Below, piece after piece: positions 36,307-47,662 of a stretch of DNA of 64,000 nucleotides; position 1 is the first letter of the stretch; each line of letters opens with the position of its first letter. The stretch comes from Salinisphaera orenii subsp. halophila YIM 95161 (lineage in GTDB: Bacteria > Pseudomonadota > Gammaproteobacteria > Nevskiales > Salinisphaeraceae), in assembly GCF_003732545.1 (NCBI RefSeq), contig NZ_AYKF01000099.1:1-64000 (forward strand), read 5' to 3'. Made by a program: the position numbers and the translations under genes. The notes beneath the pieces were generated by a model. The model was given only the letters and a program-made list of their open reading frames with translations. It made no database searches and was not told where the DNA came from.

Positions 36307-36717
36307 AGACGCGGCGCCGAACCCGACACCCCCGGCCCGCACGCGGGTGCGCGTGTTCTATGAGGACACCGATGCCACGGGGGTCGTCTACCACGCCAAC
36401 TACCTGAAGTATTTCGAGCGCGCGCGCACGCTGTGGATGGAGTCGCGCGGGGCGACGCATCGCGCCCTCGCGGACACGCACGGCGTGGCCTTCACCCTGG
36501 CCGACGCGCAGGTGCGTTTCCGTGCGCCCGCGCGGCTGGACGACGAACTCGAGATCGTCACCGAAGTCATTGAACGACGGCGCGCACGCATTGTCTTTTC
36601 GCAGGAAATATACTGCGTGGATCGCCTGCTCATTAAGGCTCGATTCACGGTCGCCTGTGTCAGACTCCGCGGCTTCAAGCCGTGTGCGTTGCCACCCGAG
36701 CTGTACAAGGAGATGGA

Positions 36718-36721
<4 letters not shown>
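36299..36721 (+). CDS. ybgC: Tol-Pal-associated acyl-CoA thioesterase YbgC
   Basis: A 140-residue hotdog thioesterase. The catalytic aspartate is D25 in [20 protein letters not shown]. Its place directly before tolQ is the classic order. It is thought to act on acyl-CoA or acyl-ACP in phospholipid metabolism linked to the Tol-Pal complex. The ATG at 36299 lies within the end of ruvB; the stop overlaps the tolQ start (ATGA). Confidence 0.94.
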
Positions 36722-37473
<752 letters not shown>

Positions 37474-37491
37474 GCGCGACGGTAACCGACG

Positions 37492-37938
<447 letters not shown>

Positions 37939-37939
37939 A

Positions 37940-39094
37940 GTGTTGACAACGCTCCGGGACAACTGGCGCGCGGTCATTCTGGCTGTCGGCGTACACGCAG
38001 TCGTCGCCGCGCTTCTCTTTGTCGGCGTCAATTTCGCCACGGATTCCGCGAGCTCCCGGGGCAATCGCGGCCAGGAAATCGTGCAGGCCCGAGTGATCGA
38101 GCCGGCCGGCGCCGATAAGGACGAGGCGTCCGATCCGTCGGCTTCCGACACTGAACCGACCGAGACCGAATCGGAGCCCGAACCGGAAACCCCGAGTCCG
38201 GCCGAATCGGAACAGGCCGAGGCGTCGGAACGCGAGGCAGAAGCGGAGGCCCAAGAGAAAAAGGCCGAGGCCGAACGGCGCGAAGCCGAGGCCAAGCGTC
38301 AGGCCGAAGCGAAAGCCGAAGCCGAGCGCAAGCGCGAAGCGGCCGAACGCGAGGCCGAGGCAGAAGCGGAGCGCAAGGCGAAGGAAGAGGCCGAGGCGGA
38401 ACGCCGGGCCGAAGCCGAGGCCAAGCGCAAGGCGGAAGCGGAAGCCGAGCGCAAGGCCGAAGCCGAGGCTGAGCGAAAAGCCGAGGCCGAAGCCGAACGC
38501 GAGGCCGAGGAAGAGGCCAGAAAGCAGGCCGAGCGTGAAGCCCGGGAGAAAGCCGAACGTGAAGCCCAAGCAGAAGCCGAGCGCAAGGCCAAGGAGGAAG
38601 CCGAACGCGAAGCGCGTGAGGAAGCCGAGCAAAAGGCCCGTGAGGAAGCGCAGCGCAAGGCCGAGGCGGAGGCCGAGCGCAAGGCGAAAGCCGAAGCGGA
38701 GCGGCGGGCCCGCGAAAAGGCGGCTCAGGAAGCGGCCGCCGCCGAGCAGCGTGCGCGGGAACAGGCGATGCGCGAAGCCATGGCCGAAGAGGCGGCGGGG
38801 CGGCGCGATGCCGCCACCTCGCGCGAGCGTGGTGCCTATATTCAGGCCATCAAGGATCGCGTCGAATCGAACTGGATCCGCCCGCCGGGTGCGAACGAGA
38901 TTTCCTGTAAAGTGCGCGTAGAACAATTGCCGGGCGGGCAGATCTCGGGATTCGAGCTGCTGGGTAACTGTGGCGGCGCGGCCGCCGAACGCTCGGTGGA
39001 ACAGGCGATCCGCAAGTCCGATCCGCTGCCGCGTGCGCCCTCGGACGCGGTCTTCGAGTCAGAAATCGAGTTCAACTTCGAGCCGGATACATGA
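37940..39094 (+). CDS. tolA: Envelope-spanning protein TolA
   Basis: A 384-residue protein with three parts: an N-terminal membrane anchor (residues ~12-32), a ~200-residue helical rod of Ala/Glu/Lys/Arg repeats, and a C-terminal domain binding Pal/TolB ([14 protein letters not shown] onward). It starts at GTG 37940 one base after the tolR stop; a TTG at 37943 is an alternative. The repeat DNA is rich in GAGGCCGAA-type units and is likely prone to length change. Confidence 0.94.
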   Translation: MLTTLRDNWRAVILAVGVHAVVAALLFVGVNFATDSASSRGNRGQEIVQARVIEPAGADKDEASDPSASDTEPTETESEPEPETPSPAESEQAEASEREAEAEAQEKKAEAERREAEAKRQAEAKAEAERKREAAEREAEAEAERKAKEEAEAERRAEAEAKRKAEAEAERKAEAEAERKAEAEAEREAEEEARKQAEREAREKAEREAQAEAERKAKEEAEREAREEAEQKAREEAQRKAEAEAERKAKAEAERRAREKAAQEAAAAEQRAREQAMREAMAEEAAGRRDAATSRERGAYIQAIKDRVESNWIRPPGANEISCKVRVEQLPGGQISGFELLGNCGGAAAERSVEQAIRKSDPLPRAPSDAVFESEIEFNFEPDT

Positions 39095-40401
39095 AAGTAA
39101 CGACGCCCCGATCGATTCTTTTCGGCACGGCCGCGCTGGCCCTGAGTCTGCTGGCGATCATGCCCGCACGCGCCGCGCTCCAGGTCGACATCACCGAGAG
39201 TGCGGACGGCGCGGTGCCGATCGCCATCTCACCGTTCGCCTCGAGCGGCCAGGCGCTGCCGCTGGACATGGCCCAGGTCGCCAGCGACGATCTCGAGTCG
39301 ACCGGCCTGTTCGATGTCCTCGATCGAGACAGCATGGTCGCTACGCCGAGCGATCCCGACGAGGTCAACTATCAGAACTGGCGGAGTGCATCGGTCGACA
39401 ACCTCGTCGTCGGCTCGGCCGAGGCCAACGGCAGCGGCGGCTATCGCATCCGCTTCGACCTGCTGGACGTCTACCAGGGGCGCTCGAGCTCCAGTTTCCA
39501 GCTCAATGCGGGTGGCAACGAGCTGCGTGATGCTGCACATACCATCGCGAATCTCGTCTACGAGAAATTCATCGGCGAGAAGGGCTATTTCCTCTCGCGG
39601 ATCGCCTACATCACCATGGCGCAGGAAAGCGGCGGACTGCGTTACCGGCTGATCGTCTCGGATTACGACGGCTACAACCCGGCGACGGTCTACTCCTCGC
39701 GCGATCCGATCATGTCGCCGGCGTGGTCGCCGGACGGCTCGAAGCTCGCCTATGTGGCGTTCGACGTCGATCGGGGACGTTCCAGCCTGCGGGTGCAGGA
39801 CCTCGCCAGCGGCAACATCCGCGAGATCTCCGCGCGCGAGGGCATCAACGGCGCACCGGCCTGGTCGCCCGACGGCGACGCCCTGGCGCTGACGCTGTCC
39901 TATCGCGGCAGTCCGGATATCTACCGCTACGATCTGAACACCAATCAGCTGACGCAGCTGACCAATAACGGCGCCATCGATACCGAGGCCACCTGGTCGC
40001 CGGACGGCCAGCACATCGCCTTCACCTCGGATCGTGGCGGCAAGCCCCAGGTCTATCGCATGCGCCGGGACGGCAGTCAGGTCGAGCGGATGACCTACGA
40101 CGGCGAATCCAATCAGCGCGCGGACTTCTCGCCCGACGGCGACAAGCTGGCCATGGTGCAGAAGAGCGGCAACGGTTTCCGCATTGCGGTGCAGGACCTG
40201 GAGAACAATAATATTCGTATCGTCAGCGAGGGCCCGCTGGACGACAGCCCGAATTTCGCACCGAACGGGCAGGCGATCATGTTCGCCAAGCAAGGCCGCA
40301 ACAACGAGTTGGCCACGGTTACGATCGACGGCGAGACCAAGACGCGTCTGTCCCAGAGCGGTGAGGTTCGCGAGCCGGCGTGGGGACCGCTCGGCTACTA
40401 G
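39091..40401 (+). CDS. tolB: Tol-Pal beta-propeller protein TolB
   Basis: A 436-residue periplasmic protein with a signal peptide (SLLAIMPARAALQ), an N-terminal alpha/beta domain and a six-bladed WD40-like propeller with repeated PAWSPDG / ATWSPDGQHIAF motifs. It binds Pal and TolA. The start overlaps the tolA stop by 4 nt. Confidence 0.96.
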   Translation: MKVTTPRSILFGTAALALSLLAIMPARAALQVDITESADGAVPIAISPFASSGQALPLDMAQVASDDLESTGLFDVLDRDSMVATPSDPDEVNYQNWRSASVDNLVVGSAEANGSGGYRIRFDLLDVYQGRSSSSFQLNAGGNELRDAAHTIANLVYEKFIGEKGYFLSRIAYITMAQESGGLRYRLIVSDYDGYNPATVYSSRDPIMSPAWSPDGSKLAYVAFDVDRGRSSLRVQDLASGNIREISAREGINGAPAWSPDGDALALTLSYRGSPDIYRYDLNTNQLTQLTNNGAIDTEATWSPDGQHIAFTSDRGGKPQVYRMRRDGSQVERMTYDGESNQRADFSPDGDKLAMVQKSGNGFRIAVQDLENNNIRIVSEGPLDDSPNFAPNGQAIMFAKQGRNNELATVTIDGETKTRLSQSGEVREPAWGPLGY

Positions 40402-40472
40402 AGCCGACTCGGACTGATGCCACAATCACTAGCGGCCTGGGGCCGATTCACCGTAAAGGAGTTCTTAAAGGG

Positions 40473-41054
40473 ATGAGTGTCATGACCAATCAAGTGGGGC
40501 GGCGCTGTGCGCTGGCAGTTGTGATGGTGCTTGCCGCGTTCGCGCTTGCGGCCTGCGGCGGCGACAAGAACCTGCGCGACGGCGAGGATCTGCCGGCGGC
40601 CGGCATGGACGGCGGCGATGATCAGGGCATGGGCATGCAGTCCGGCCGCGATATCGATGTGCGCGGTCTGGAAGGGATCGATCCCGAGGATCGCAGCATG
40701 TTCACCGACCCGGACAATCCGCTGTCCACCCGGATCATCTATTTCGACCTCGACAGCAGCGCGATTCCGTCGCGTTTCTCGCAGGCCATCTCCGCCCATG
40801 GTCGCTATCTGAGCGAACATCCGGACGTCAAGCTGCGTCTCGAAGGCCACACCGACGAGCGCGGCACCCGCGAATACAACGTCGCACTCGGCGAGCGTCG
40901 TGCCGAGTCGGTGCAGCAGGCTCTGGTACTGTCCGGCGCGAGCGACGGCCAGCTGTCCACGCTGTCGTTCGGCGAGGAACGCCCGGCCGAGCTCGGTTCC
41001 GGTGAGGAAGCCTATTCGAAGAACCGTCGGGTCGAGTTCATCTACACCAAGTAG
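40473..41054 (+). CDS. pal: Peptidoglycan-associated lipoprotein Pal
   Basis: A 193-residue outer-membrane lipoprotein. The lipobox LAAC places the lipidated cysteine at C28. The OmpA-like domain contains IIYFDLDSSAIP and LEGHTDERGTREYNVALGER, which bind peptidoglycan. The ATG at 40473 is chosen to give a proper signal peptide. The 71-nt gap after tolB may hold a separate promoter. Confidence 0.96.
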   Translation: MSVMTNQVGRRCALAVVMVLAAFALAACGGDKNLRDGEDLPAAGMDGGDDQGMGMQSGRDIDVRGLEGIDPEDRSMFTDPDNPLSTRIIYFDLDSSAIPSRFSQAISAHGRYLSEHPDVKLRLEGHTDERGTREYNVALGERRAESVQQALVLSGASDGQLSTLSFGEERPAELGSGEEAYSKNRRVEFIYTK

Positions 41055-41063
41055 GCGGAAATC

Positions 41064-41912
41064 ATGCGTCACGCTCTATCGATAGCGGTCGTGACGGGGG
41101 TCGTCGCGGTTTCGGCCGGGCTGAGTGCCCGGCCGGCCGTGGCCGCGCCGTCCGATACGGGCCAGCCGATGCGGGTCGCTCAGAACAGCGGCGGCGGGCC
41201 CAATGTGTTCTCGCTGCTGCAGGATATTCAGCGTCTGCAGGAGCAGGTCCGCAATCTGCGCGGTCAGGTCGATACGCTGCAGTACAAGCTGCGCCAGAGT
41301 GAACAGGGCCAGCGCGATCTCTATAAGAACCTCGACAAGCGACTGAGCGCGCTCGAGGACGGTGATGCCGGTCGCGGCAATGATGCGAGCGGCGAGTTCC
41401 AGCCGATCGGCGAAAGCGACGCCGGTGCCGGCTCGGACTCGGGCGGCGGTTACGGAAGCTCCGGCGGCGGCTACGGCAGCGCCGGACAGGATGACACCGG
41501 CCGATCCGAGGCGAGCGGCAGTGGCAGTGATTCGGCCGGCGCGGAGCAGGCCTACACGGCTGCGTTCGACGAACTCAAGAACGGCAAATACGACGCCGCG
41601 ATCAGCGGCTTCGAGGGTTTTCTCGACGCTCATCCGGAATCGCGCTACAGCGATAATGCCTGGTACTGGCTCGGCGAGGCGAACTACGTTCAGCGGAACT
41701 ACGACGCCGCGCTAGAGGCCTTTCGAACCGTCGTCAACCGCTTCAAGGAAAGCGACAAGGTTTCGGGTTCGCTGTACAAGATCGGCATGATCCAGGACGA
41801 GCAGGGCGAGGCCGACAACGCGCGCAGCACGCTCCAGCGCGTGATCGATCAGTATCCGGACGACAACGCGGCGGAACTCGCCCGCAAGCGTCTGGACGCG
41901 ATCGGCGACTGA
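41064..41912 (+). CDS. cpoB: Cell division coordinator CpoB (YbgF)
   Basis: A 282-residue periplasmic protein with a signal peptide, an N-terminal trimerising coiled coil (LQDIQRLQEQVRNLRGQVDT), a Gly/Ser-rich linker and C-terminal TPR repeats (AYTAAFDELKNGKYDAAI, YWLGEANYVQRNYDAALEAF). It links Tol-Pal to peptidoglycan synthesis. It ends exactly where queE begins. Confidence 0.93.
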   Translation: MRHALSIAVVTGVVAVSAGLSARPAVAAPSDTGQPMRVAQNSGGGPNVFSLLQDIQRLQEQVRNLRGQVDTLQYKLRQSEQGQRDLYKNLDKRLSALEDGDAGRGNDASGEFQPIGESDAGAGSDSGGGYGSSGGGYGSAGQDDTGRSEASGSGSDSAGAEQAYTAAFDELKNGKYDAAISGFEGFLDAHPESRYSDNAWYWLGEANYVQRNYDAALEAFRTVVNRFKESDKVSGSLYKIGMIQDEQGEADNARSTLQRVIDQYPDDNAAELARKRLDAIGD

Positions 41913-42626
41913 ATGCCCGTGGCCCTGAGCCCCGGCGCCGGGGCAGCCAGGGCGCCCCGGGCCACCGGGCGTCGCCCGGAACGCGTGGACGCGCTGCGCA
42001 TCACCGAGATCTTCTGCTCGCTTCAGGGGGAGGCGCGCGACGCTGGTGCGCTCACCACATTCGTTCGTCTCACGGGCTGCCCGCTTCGGTGCCATTACTG
42101 CGACACCGCCTACGCGTTCAGCGGTGGCGACTGGATGCCGCTGGACGCGATCATCCAGCGTGTTCGTAGCCTCGGGGCGCGCCAGGTCTGTGTCACCGGC
42201 GGCGAACCGCTGGCCCAGCCCAACTGCGCAGCGCTGGTTGGCCGCCTGTGCGACGCCGGCTACAGGGTGTCCGTCGAGACGGCCGGAGCGCTGGATATCC
42301 GGGCCGTGGACAGCCGCGCTTCGCGCGTGGTCGATATCAAGACGCCCGATTCCGGCGAAGCGGCCCGCAACCGCTGGGACAACATCGAGGCGTTGACCGA
42401 TCACGATCAGCTGAAGTTCGTGATCTGTTCGCGGGCGGATTATGTCTGGGCGCGTGATCGCGTCGCGGAGCTGCACCTGCCGGCGGGCTGCGATGTCTGG
42501 TTCTCGCCGAGCAGCGAGCAGATGCCGGCCCGGGATCTCGCGGACTGGATCGTGGCCGATCGTCTGCCGGTGCGTTTCCAGTTGCAGCTGCACAAGCAGC
42601 TCTGGGGCGAGGCGCCGGGACGATGA
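41913..42626 (+). CDS. queE: 7-carboxy-7-deazaguanine synthase
   Basis: A 237-residue radical SAM enzyme of the queuosine pathway. The cluster cysteines are C56, C60 and C63 ([15 protein letters not shown]), with the [15 protein letters not shown]-binding segment. A ~25-residue Ala/Pro/Arg-rich extension precedes the usual start, so a later start (GTG 41986, [10 protein letters not shown]) is possible. It follows cpoB directly and overlaps queC. Confidence 0.92.
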   Translation: MPVALSPGAGAARAPRATGRRPERVDALRITEIFCSLQGEARDAGALTTFVRLTGCPLRCHYCDTAYAFSGGDWMPLDAIIQRVRSLGARQVCVTGGEPLAQPNCAALVGRLCDAGYRVSVETAGALDIRAVDSRASRVVDIKTPDSGEAARNRWDNIEALTDHDQLKFVICSRADYVWARDRVAELHLPAGCDVWFSPSSEQMPARDLADWIVADRLPVRFQLQLHKQLWGEAPGR

Positions 42627-43324
42627 CGGTAGCGCAGGACAGGGCCGATACGCCCCGCGCGGTCGTGCTGTTCTCCGGCGGGCTGGACTCGACCACCTGT
42701 CTCGCGGAAGCGGCCGCCGACGGCTGTGAGTGCCACGCGCTGAGCTTCGACTACGGCCAGCGCCACACCGCCGAGATCGAAGCCGCCCGGCGGATTGCGG
42801 CCGCAATGCCGCATGTCGCCGACCACAAGTGCGTGACGATCGATTTCGACGGCATGGGTGGCTCGGCCCTGACCGATCCCACAATCGACGTGCCGGAGAC
42901 AGCCACCAACGGCATCCCACCGACCTATGTGCCGGCGCGCAACACCGTGTTTCTGTCGATTGCGCTGGGGTGGGCCGAGATCCTGGAGGCCGAGGCGATC
43001 TACATCGGCGTGAATGCCGTCGACTATTCGGGCTATCCCGACTGTCGGCCCGCATTCATCCAGGCGTTCGAGTCCCTGGCGTCGCTCGCCACCCGAGCGG
43101 CGGTGGAAACCGGTCGCGGTGTTGCGGTCCGCACGCCGCTCATGGATCTCAGCAAGGCCGAGATCGTGCAGCGTGGCGCAGCGCTCGGGGTGGACTACGC
43201 CGACACCGTCACCTGCTATCAGGCCGACGCCGAAGGTCGTGCCTGCGGCCGCTGCGATGCCTGCCGTCTCCGGCGCCAGGGCTTTCGTGAAGCCGGTATC
43301 GCGGACCCGACGCGATATCGCTGA
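42623..43324 (+). CDS. queC: 7-cyano-7-deazaguanine synthase
   Basis: A 233-residue ATP-dependent enzyme making preQ0. The PP-loop is [15 protein letters not shown]. The zinc site is at the C-terminus: [10 protein letters not shown] then [15 protein letters not shown]. It overlaps queE by 4 nt and is followed by tRNA-Lys, a conserved order. Confidence 0.96.
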   Translation: MTVAQDRADTPRAVVLFSGGLDSTTCLAEAAADGCECHALSFDYGQRHTAEIEAARRIAAAMPHVADHKCVTIDFDGMGGSALTDPTIDVPETATNGIPPTYVPARNTVFLSIALGWAEILEAEAIYIGVNAVDYSGYPDCRPAFIQAFESLASLATRAAVETGRGVAVRTPLMDLSKAEIVQRGAALGVDYADTVTCYQADAEGRACGRCDACRLRRQGFREAGIADPTRYR

Positions 43325-43381
43325 ATGCACACCACGGACGCTGATTTTCGGCGTCGGATCGGGTATCATGCGCGCCGATCG

Positions 43382-43457
43382 GGGCCGTTAGCTCAGTTGG
43401 TAGAGCAGTAGACTTTTAATCTATTGGTCGATGGTTCGAATCCATCACGGCCCACCA
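43382..43457 (+). tRNA. tRNA-Lys (TTT)
   Basis: A 76-nt cloverleaf. The acceptor GGGCCGT pairs with ACGGCCC, with discriminator A and an encoded CCA. The anticodon TTT lies in GACTTTTAATC. A -10-like TATCAT (43364-43369) lies just upstream. Confidence 0.97.
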
Positions 43458-43484
43458 GATACGCCAGCCCGCAGTGGCTCCGGA

Positions 43485-43516
43485 GCCGCATCGCCGAATC
43501 GCGTTGCGGCTTTTTT
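43485..43516 (+). terminator. Terminator of tRNA-Lys
   Basis: GCCGCA (43485-43490) pairs with TGCGGC (43505-43510), followed by six T. It lies 27 nt after the tRNA. Confidence 0.75.
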
Positions 43517-43876
43517 GTGGTCGGCTCTCGCATATACGCGCGCGTGGCTCGGCGTGACAGAGTGGAATGCCAGCGTGCATCGGCGGGGCGCCGAGCAGCC
43601 CAGACCGGTATCTCGTGAGCAGCGGATTTCCCATAGCCGCTTCGCCAGACGCCGGCGGGTCGAGATCTTCAACGATTCGGAATCGTGGCAAGACGCCGAC
43701 GTTCGAAAGGATAGGGCCGATGGCGACGCGCGCAATCGCATATCCGCTATAGTCGAGCGCAGGCAAGGGGCGGGAGGAGAGCGCGATTCTGCTACAGCGC
43801 TCGCCTGGCAGGCGACGCTTTCGTGCGCCGGCCCTTCGAGCGGCATGCCGGAAGCAGGTTCAGGGAGTCGGGGAGG
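43517..43876. other. Intergenic stretch before the GntR gene
   Basis: 360 nt with no convincing gene. Open frames here overlap one another and have no family features. A -10-like TATAGT (43748-43753) without a good -35 could belong to the GntR gene. GGGAGG directly before 43877 is a strong ribosome site. Confidence 0.5.
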
Positions 43877-44584
43877 ATGAGCAACAACGAAACCGCGAGC
43901 TCAAGCGGCCGGATCGCCTCGGCCAAACACGTCTATGCCGAGATCCGGAACATGATCCTCGAGTTCGAGCTCTATCCGGGCTCGCGTGTCACCGAGACCG
44001 AGCTGGCCGCGCGTTTCAATGTCAGCCGCACCCCGATTCGCGAGGCGGTGCAACGGCTGGAGGCCGAAGGCTATCTGTCGATACGGCCCAAGCAGGGCTG
44101 TTTCATCCGGGATCTGGATGTCGGCCGGCTGATGCACTATTACGACGTACGGATCGCGCTGGAAATGCTGTCACTCGACAAGGCCGCCTTGTTCATGCCG
44201 ACGGCGGAGCTCGAGCAACTCGCGGGGGCGTGGGATCCCCGCACGCAGCCGGGGCGCTCGGACAGTTCCGAAGCCATGGAGGCGCGCGACGAGACCTTCC
44301 ATCTGCGGCTGGCCGAAGGCGGCGGGAATGTCGCCCTCGGCGAGTACCTGCGTGACGTGAACAATCACATCCGCGTGATCCGGCGTCTCGATTTCACCGA
44401 GAGCAGCCGTATCGAGCAGACCTACGCGGAGCACCACGCCATTTGCACGCATCTGCTCGAGCGGGACGTGCAGAGCGCCCGACAGCTCATGACCCGGCAT
44501 ATCCGACGAAGCGAGGAATTCGCGAAGACGTTGACGCTGACACAGCTCGCGCAGAAGCGGATTCGGTCGCGTTCGCCGCGCTGA
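43877..44584 (+). CDS. GntR family regulator (FCD type)
   Basis: A 235-residue regulator. The N-terminal winged helix is seen in ETELAARFNVSRTPIREAVQ, the standard GntR recognition helix. The C-terminal helical FCD domain has the metal/ligand residues of HLRLAEGGGN and YAEHHAICTHLL. The ligand and targets are unknown. It is divergent in function from its neighbours and may act on itself. The ATG at 43877 follows GGGAGG. Confidence 0.88.
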   Translation: MSNNETASSSGRIASAKHVYAEIRNMILEFELYPGSRVTETELAARFNVSRTPIREAVQRLEAEGYLSIRPKQGCFIRDLDVGRLMHYYDVRIALEMLSLDKAALFMPTAELEQLAGAWDPRTQPGRSDSSEAMEARDETFHLRLAEGGGNVALGEYLRDVNNHIRVIRRLDFTESSRIEQTYAEHHAICTHLLERDVQSARQLMTRHIRRSEEFAKTLTLTQLAQKRIRSRSPR

Positions 44585-44805
44585 GCCCGGCCGGCGCCAC
44601 ATCCACGACCTTGGGTCGGTCCGGCAAAGGCGCCGGAAACTCTTCTTGAGTCGCGGGCCGGCGCGAACAGGCTGAATCAACGTCGACCCGCGCGAAGCGG
44701 GACAAGGCTGTGTCGCAGCGATGCGGGCGTCATGCCGGTCGACTGCGAGGACGCGCCGGAAAGGTCGTGGCGGGTGATGACGACCTGGGATGAAGACCGA
44801 AGCAG

Positions 44806-44844
44806 GGCCGCATCCACCCGCGGAGGCGCGGGGCGGATGCGGCC
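44806..44844. terminator. Hairpin between GntR and glyoxalase genes (convergent)
   Basis: GGCCGCATCC (44806-44815) pairs perfectly with GGATGCGGCC (44835-44844). It lies between two converging genes, 19 nt past the gloA stop. No T-run follows on either strand, so it may be a weak or factor-aided terminator. Confidence 0.45.
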
Positions 44845-44862
44845 GTCTGCGGTCCGAGCGAT

Positions 44863-45378
44863 TCAACCGCGGCGGGCGACCAGTTCGATCCAGTAGCCGT
44901 CGGGATCGCGCACGAAGGCGATGTGGTTCATGCGCCCGTCCTCGGGGCGTTTCTGGAACACGACGCCGTTCTCGTCCATCCAGCGGCAGGCCGCTTCGAG
45001 ATCCGGCACGGTGAAACAGATGTGACCATAGCCCTGCGGCTCGTCGTTGCCGTTGTGGTAGCCGGCGTCCGGGTCGTTCTCGGTGCCCCAGTTGTGGGTG
45101 AGCTCGAGCACGCCCTCCCGTCCGTTGACGTACTGCGCCCGCGCGTCCTTGTCCTCGGGCACGTCGTCGTTGCCGGTACAGGCGAGGAAATAGAGCGTGA
45201 ACTCGCCCTCGGGCATGTCCACCTTGCGCAGCAGTCGCATGCCGAAGACCCGGGTGTAGAAGGCCAGCGAAGCCTCCGGGTCGACGATGCGGACCATCGT
45301 GTGATTGAAGATGAATCCCCGCGTGGCGTCCGGAGCCTCGGGCTCGACGCCGGGTGCGTTCTCGGTATTGAATGCCAT
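44863..45378 (-). CDS. gloA: Lactoylglutathione lyase (glyoxalase I)
   Basis: A 171-residue metal-dependent glyoxalase I, detoxifying methylglyoxal with glutathione. Metal ligands are visible in FNHTMVRIVDPE, GVLELTHNWGTE, YGHICFTVPD and YWIELVARRG. It has the long insert (GTENDPDAGYHNGNDEPQGY) typical of the larger form. It runs convergent to the GntR gene and divergent from the thioesterase gene. Confidence 0.95.
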   Translation of the reverse strand: MAFNTENAPGVEPEAPDATRGFIFNHTMVRIVDPEASLAFYTRVFGMRLLRKVDMPEGEFTLYFLACTGNDDVPEDKDARAQYVNGREGVLELTHNWGTENDPDAGYHNGNDEPQGYGHICFTVPDLEAACRWMDENGVVFQKRPEDGRMNHIAFVRDPDGYWIELVARRG

Positions 45379-45451
45379 GGGATGCAGGATCTTTGGAAAG
45401 GGTGGCGTATACTATGCCTCAGGGGCATGCACACTTGAAGAGGGAGGCTCG

Positions 45452-45898
45452 GTGGCACGACGCTGGTTCGAACCCGTCGATCTGGACGAACTCAATGCGC
45501 TGAACGACCGCGACATGATCTCGCGGCTGGGTCTCGTCTATACCGCGATCGGCGACGCGCATCTGGAAGCCGAATTCACGATCGACGAACGCACGCGCCA
45601 GCCGTTCGGTCTGTTGCATGGGGGCGTATCCTGTGCGGTATCGGAGTCGATGGGCAGCATCGCGGCGAACCTCTGTGTCGACCGGAGCCGCTACGGCTGC
45701 GTCGGCGTGGAACTCAATGCCAGCCATCTGAGCGGCGCCAGCGCCGGCCGCGTGCAGGCCCGCTGTCATCCGCTTCGCGTGGGGCGTCGTATGCATGTCT
45801 GGCAGACGGATCTTTTCGACGCCGAGGGCCGACAACTCTGCGTTTCACGGCTCACGGTCGCGGTGGTGACGGCGCGCGACGGGCCGCGCAGCGACTAG
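45452..45898 (+). CDS. Hotdog-fold thioesterase (PaaI / YdiI-like)
   Basis: A 148-residue hotdog thioesterase. The catalytic motif is FGLLHGGVSCAVSESMGS, with the Glu replacing the Asp of classical PaaI, as in YdiI/MenI-type enzymes. The GTG at 45452 is chosen because AGGGAGG (45441-45447) precedes it; the longer frame from 45305 overlaps gloA. The substrate is unknown. Confidence 0.85.
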   Translation: MARRWFEPVDLDELNALNDRDMISRLGLVYTAIGDAHLEAEFTIDERTRQPFGLLHGGVSCAVSESMGSIAANLCVDRSRYGCVGVELNASHLSGASAGRVQARCHPLRVGRRMHVWQTDLFDAEGRQLCVSRLTVAVVTARDGPRSD

Positions 45899-45969
45899 AA
45901 ACCGCATCGAGGCGCCAGACGCCGGGCTTTCGGCTATGCTCGGTAAGGTGCGATAACCGGGAGCAGACG

Positions 45970-47628
45970 TTGAAGGCACCGGATCTGTTTGTACGCTGCC
46001 TCGAAGAGGAGGGCGTGGACTACGTGTTCGGCGTGCCGGGCGAGGAGAATCTCGACCTGCTGGAGTCGCTGCGCAATAGTCGCATACGGCTCATCGTCAC
46101 GCGTCATGAACAGCATGCGGCCTTCATGGCCGCGACCTACGGCCGGCTGACCGGGCGGGCGGGCGTGTGTCTGTCCACTCTCGGGCCAGGGGCGACCAAT
46201 CTCCTCACGGGCGTGGCCTTCGCGCAGCTCGGCGGCATGCCGATGCTCGCGATCACGGGCCAGAAGGCCATTCGCGACAACAAGCAGGGCAAATTCCAGC
46301 TCATCGACGTGGTCGACACCTTTCGACCTGTGACGAAATGGAACAGCTCGCTGACCGACAGCGGCGTGATTCCGCGCAGCATCCGCCACGCCTTCAAGGT
46401 CGCCGAGGCCGAGCGGCCGGGCGCGGTGCATCTGGAACTGCCCGAAGACATCGCCGGCGAGACCATCGAACCCTCGGTGCCCCAGAAACGCGTGATGCTG
46501 CGCCGTCCCAACGCCGACGAGCAGGCGCTGGCCCAGGCGGCCGACATGATCCAGTCGGCGCAGCAGCCGCTGATCGTCTACTCCGCGGGGGCCAATCGAA
46601 AACGCATCACACAGCAGCTGCAGGCGCTGGTCGAAGCGACCGGACTGTTCGCGATCGGTACGCAGATGGGCAAGGGCGTGCTCGCCGACGATCATCCGCA
46701 GAGCCTGTTCTGCATGGGCATCCACAAACACGATTACGTGCACAGCGCGATCGACGAGGCGGACCTCGTGATCACGCTCGGCTACGACGTCGTGGAGTAC
46801 CCGCCGGCGGTATGGAACGCCGGCATGAACAAGACGATCCTTCACATCGACTTCGTATCCGCGGATCCGGACGAATACTACAGCCCCGCGCATGAGGTCA
46901 TCGGCGACATCTCGAACACGCTCAAGGCGCTGCGAACGCTGCTGGACGGCGTCCACTTCGAGCGCGAGCGCCTGGCCCGGATGCGCGCCTACATCAACGA
47001 GCGCCTGCACGAATGCGAGTTCGACTACAGCCACCCGCTCAAACCGCAGCGGGTGGTCAATCAGGTGCGTCGCGTGATGGGGCGACACGACATCATCAGT
47101 CTCGATAACGGCATCTACAAGGTCTGGTTCGCCCGCATGTATCCCGCCTACGGCAATAACACCGTGTTGCTGGACAACGCTCTGGCCAGCATGGGCGCGG
47201 GGCTTGGCGCGGCCATGGCCGCGCGCATGGTGCACGGCGACCGCCGCGTGCTCGCCATCTGCGGCGACGGCGGGTTCATGATGAACAGTCAGGATCTGGA
47301 GACGGCCGTACGGCTCGAGATGGATCTCGTGGTCCTGGTCCTGCGGGATGACGGGTACGGCTTCATCCGCTGGAAGCAGGCCGGCGAGGGCTTTCCCGAC
47401 TTCGGCATGTCCTTCGGCAACCCCGACTTCGTCGCCTACGCCGAGGCCTACGGCGCGCACGGCATGCGGGTGACCGCCGGCACGCATCTGGCCGATGTTC
47501 TGGAAGCCGCCTTCGAGCGCGGTGGTGTCGTGCTCGTCGACTGCCCGATCGATTACAGCGCCAACCACGAACTCGACCAGGCCCACTACGTCCCCCGCGA
47601 CGCCTTCGACAACGACGGACCGAACTGA
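45970..47628 (+). CDS. Acetolactate synthase-like thiamine enzyme
   Basis: A 552-residue ThDP-dependent enzyme closest in pattern to catabolic acetolactate synthases (AlsS-like). The ThDP glutamate lies in FGVPGEENLDLLE, and the metal motif is CGDGGFMMNSQDLETA. It starts at TTG 45970. No regulatory small subunit gene follows, which fits the catabolic rather than the biosynthetic form. Related oxo-acid decarboxylases cannot be excluded. Confidence 0.82.
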   Translation: MKAPDLFVRCLEEEGVDYVFGVPGEENLDLLESLRNSRIRLIVTRHEQHAAFMAATYGRLTGRAGVCLSTLGPGATNLLTGVAFAQLGGMPMLAITGQKAIRDNKQGKFQLIDVVDTFRPVTKWNSSLTDSGVIPRSIRHAFKVAEAERPGAVHLELPEDIAGETIEPSVPQKRVMLRRPNADEQALAQAADMIQSAQQPLIVYSAGANRKRITQQLQALVEATGLFAIGTQMGKGVLADDHPQSLFCMGIHKHDYVHSAIDEADLVITLGYDVVEYPPAVWNAGMNKTILHIDFVSADPDEYYSPAHEVIGDISNTLKALRTLLDGVHFERERLARMRAYINERLHECEFDYSHPLKPQRVVNQVRRVMGRHDIISLDNGIYKVWFARMYPAYGNNTVLLDNALASMGAGLGAAMAARMVHGDRRVLAICGDGGFMMNSQDLETAVRLEMDLVVLVLRDDGYGFIRWKQAGEGFPDFGMSFGNPDFVAYAEAYGAHGMRVTAGTHLADVLEAAFERGGVVLVDCPIDYSANHELDQAHYVPRDAFDNDGPN

Positions 47629-47662
47629 TCATGGGCGTTCACCATCGCGACGATCACCGGCC

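Noticed and set aside
38200-38760. Repetitive DNA around 38.2-38.8 kb as a CRISPR or mobile repeat
   Set aside because: It encodes the Ala/Glu/Lys helical rod of TolA; the repeats are codon-level and in frame.
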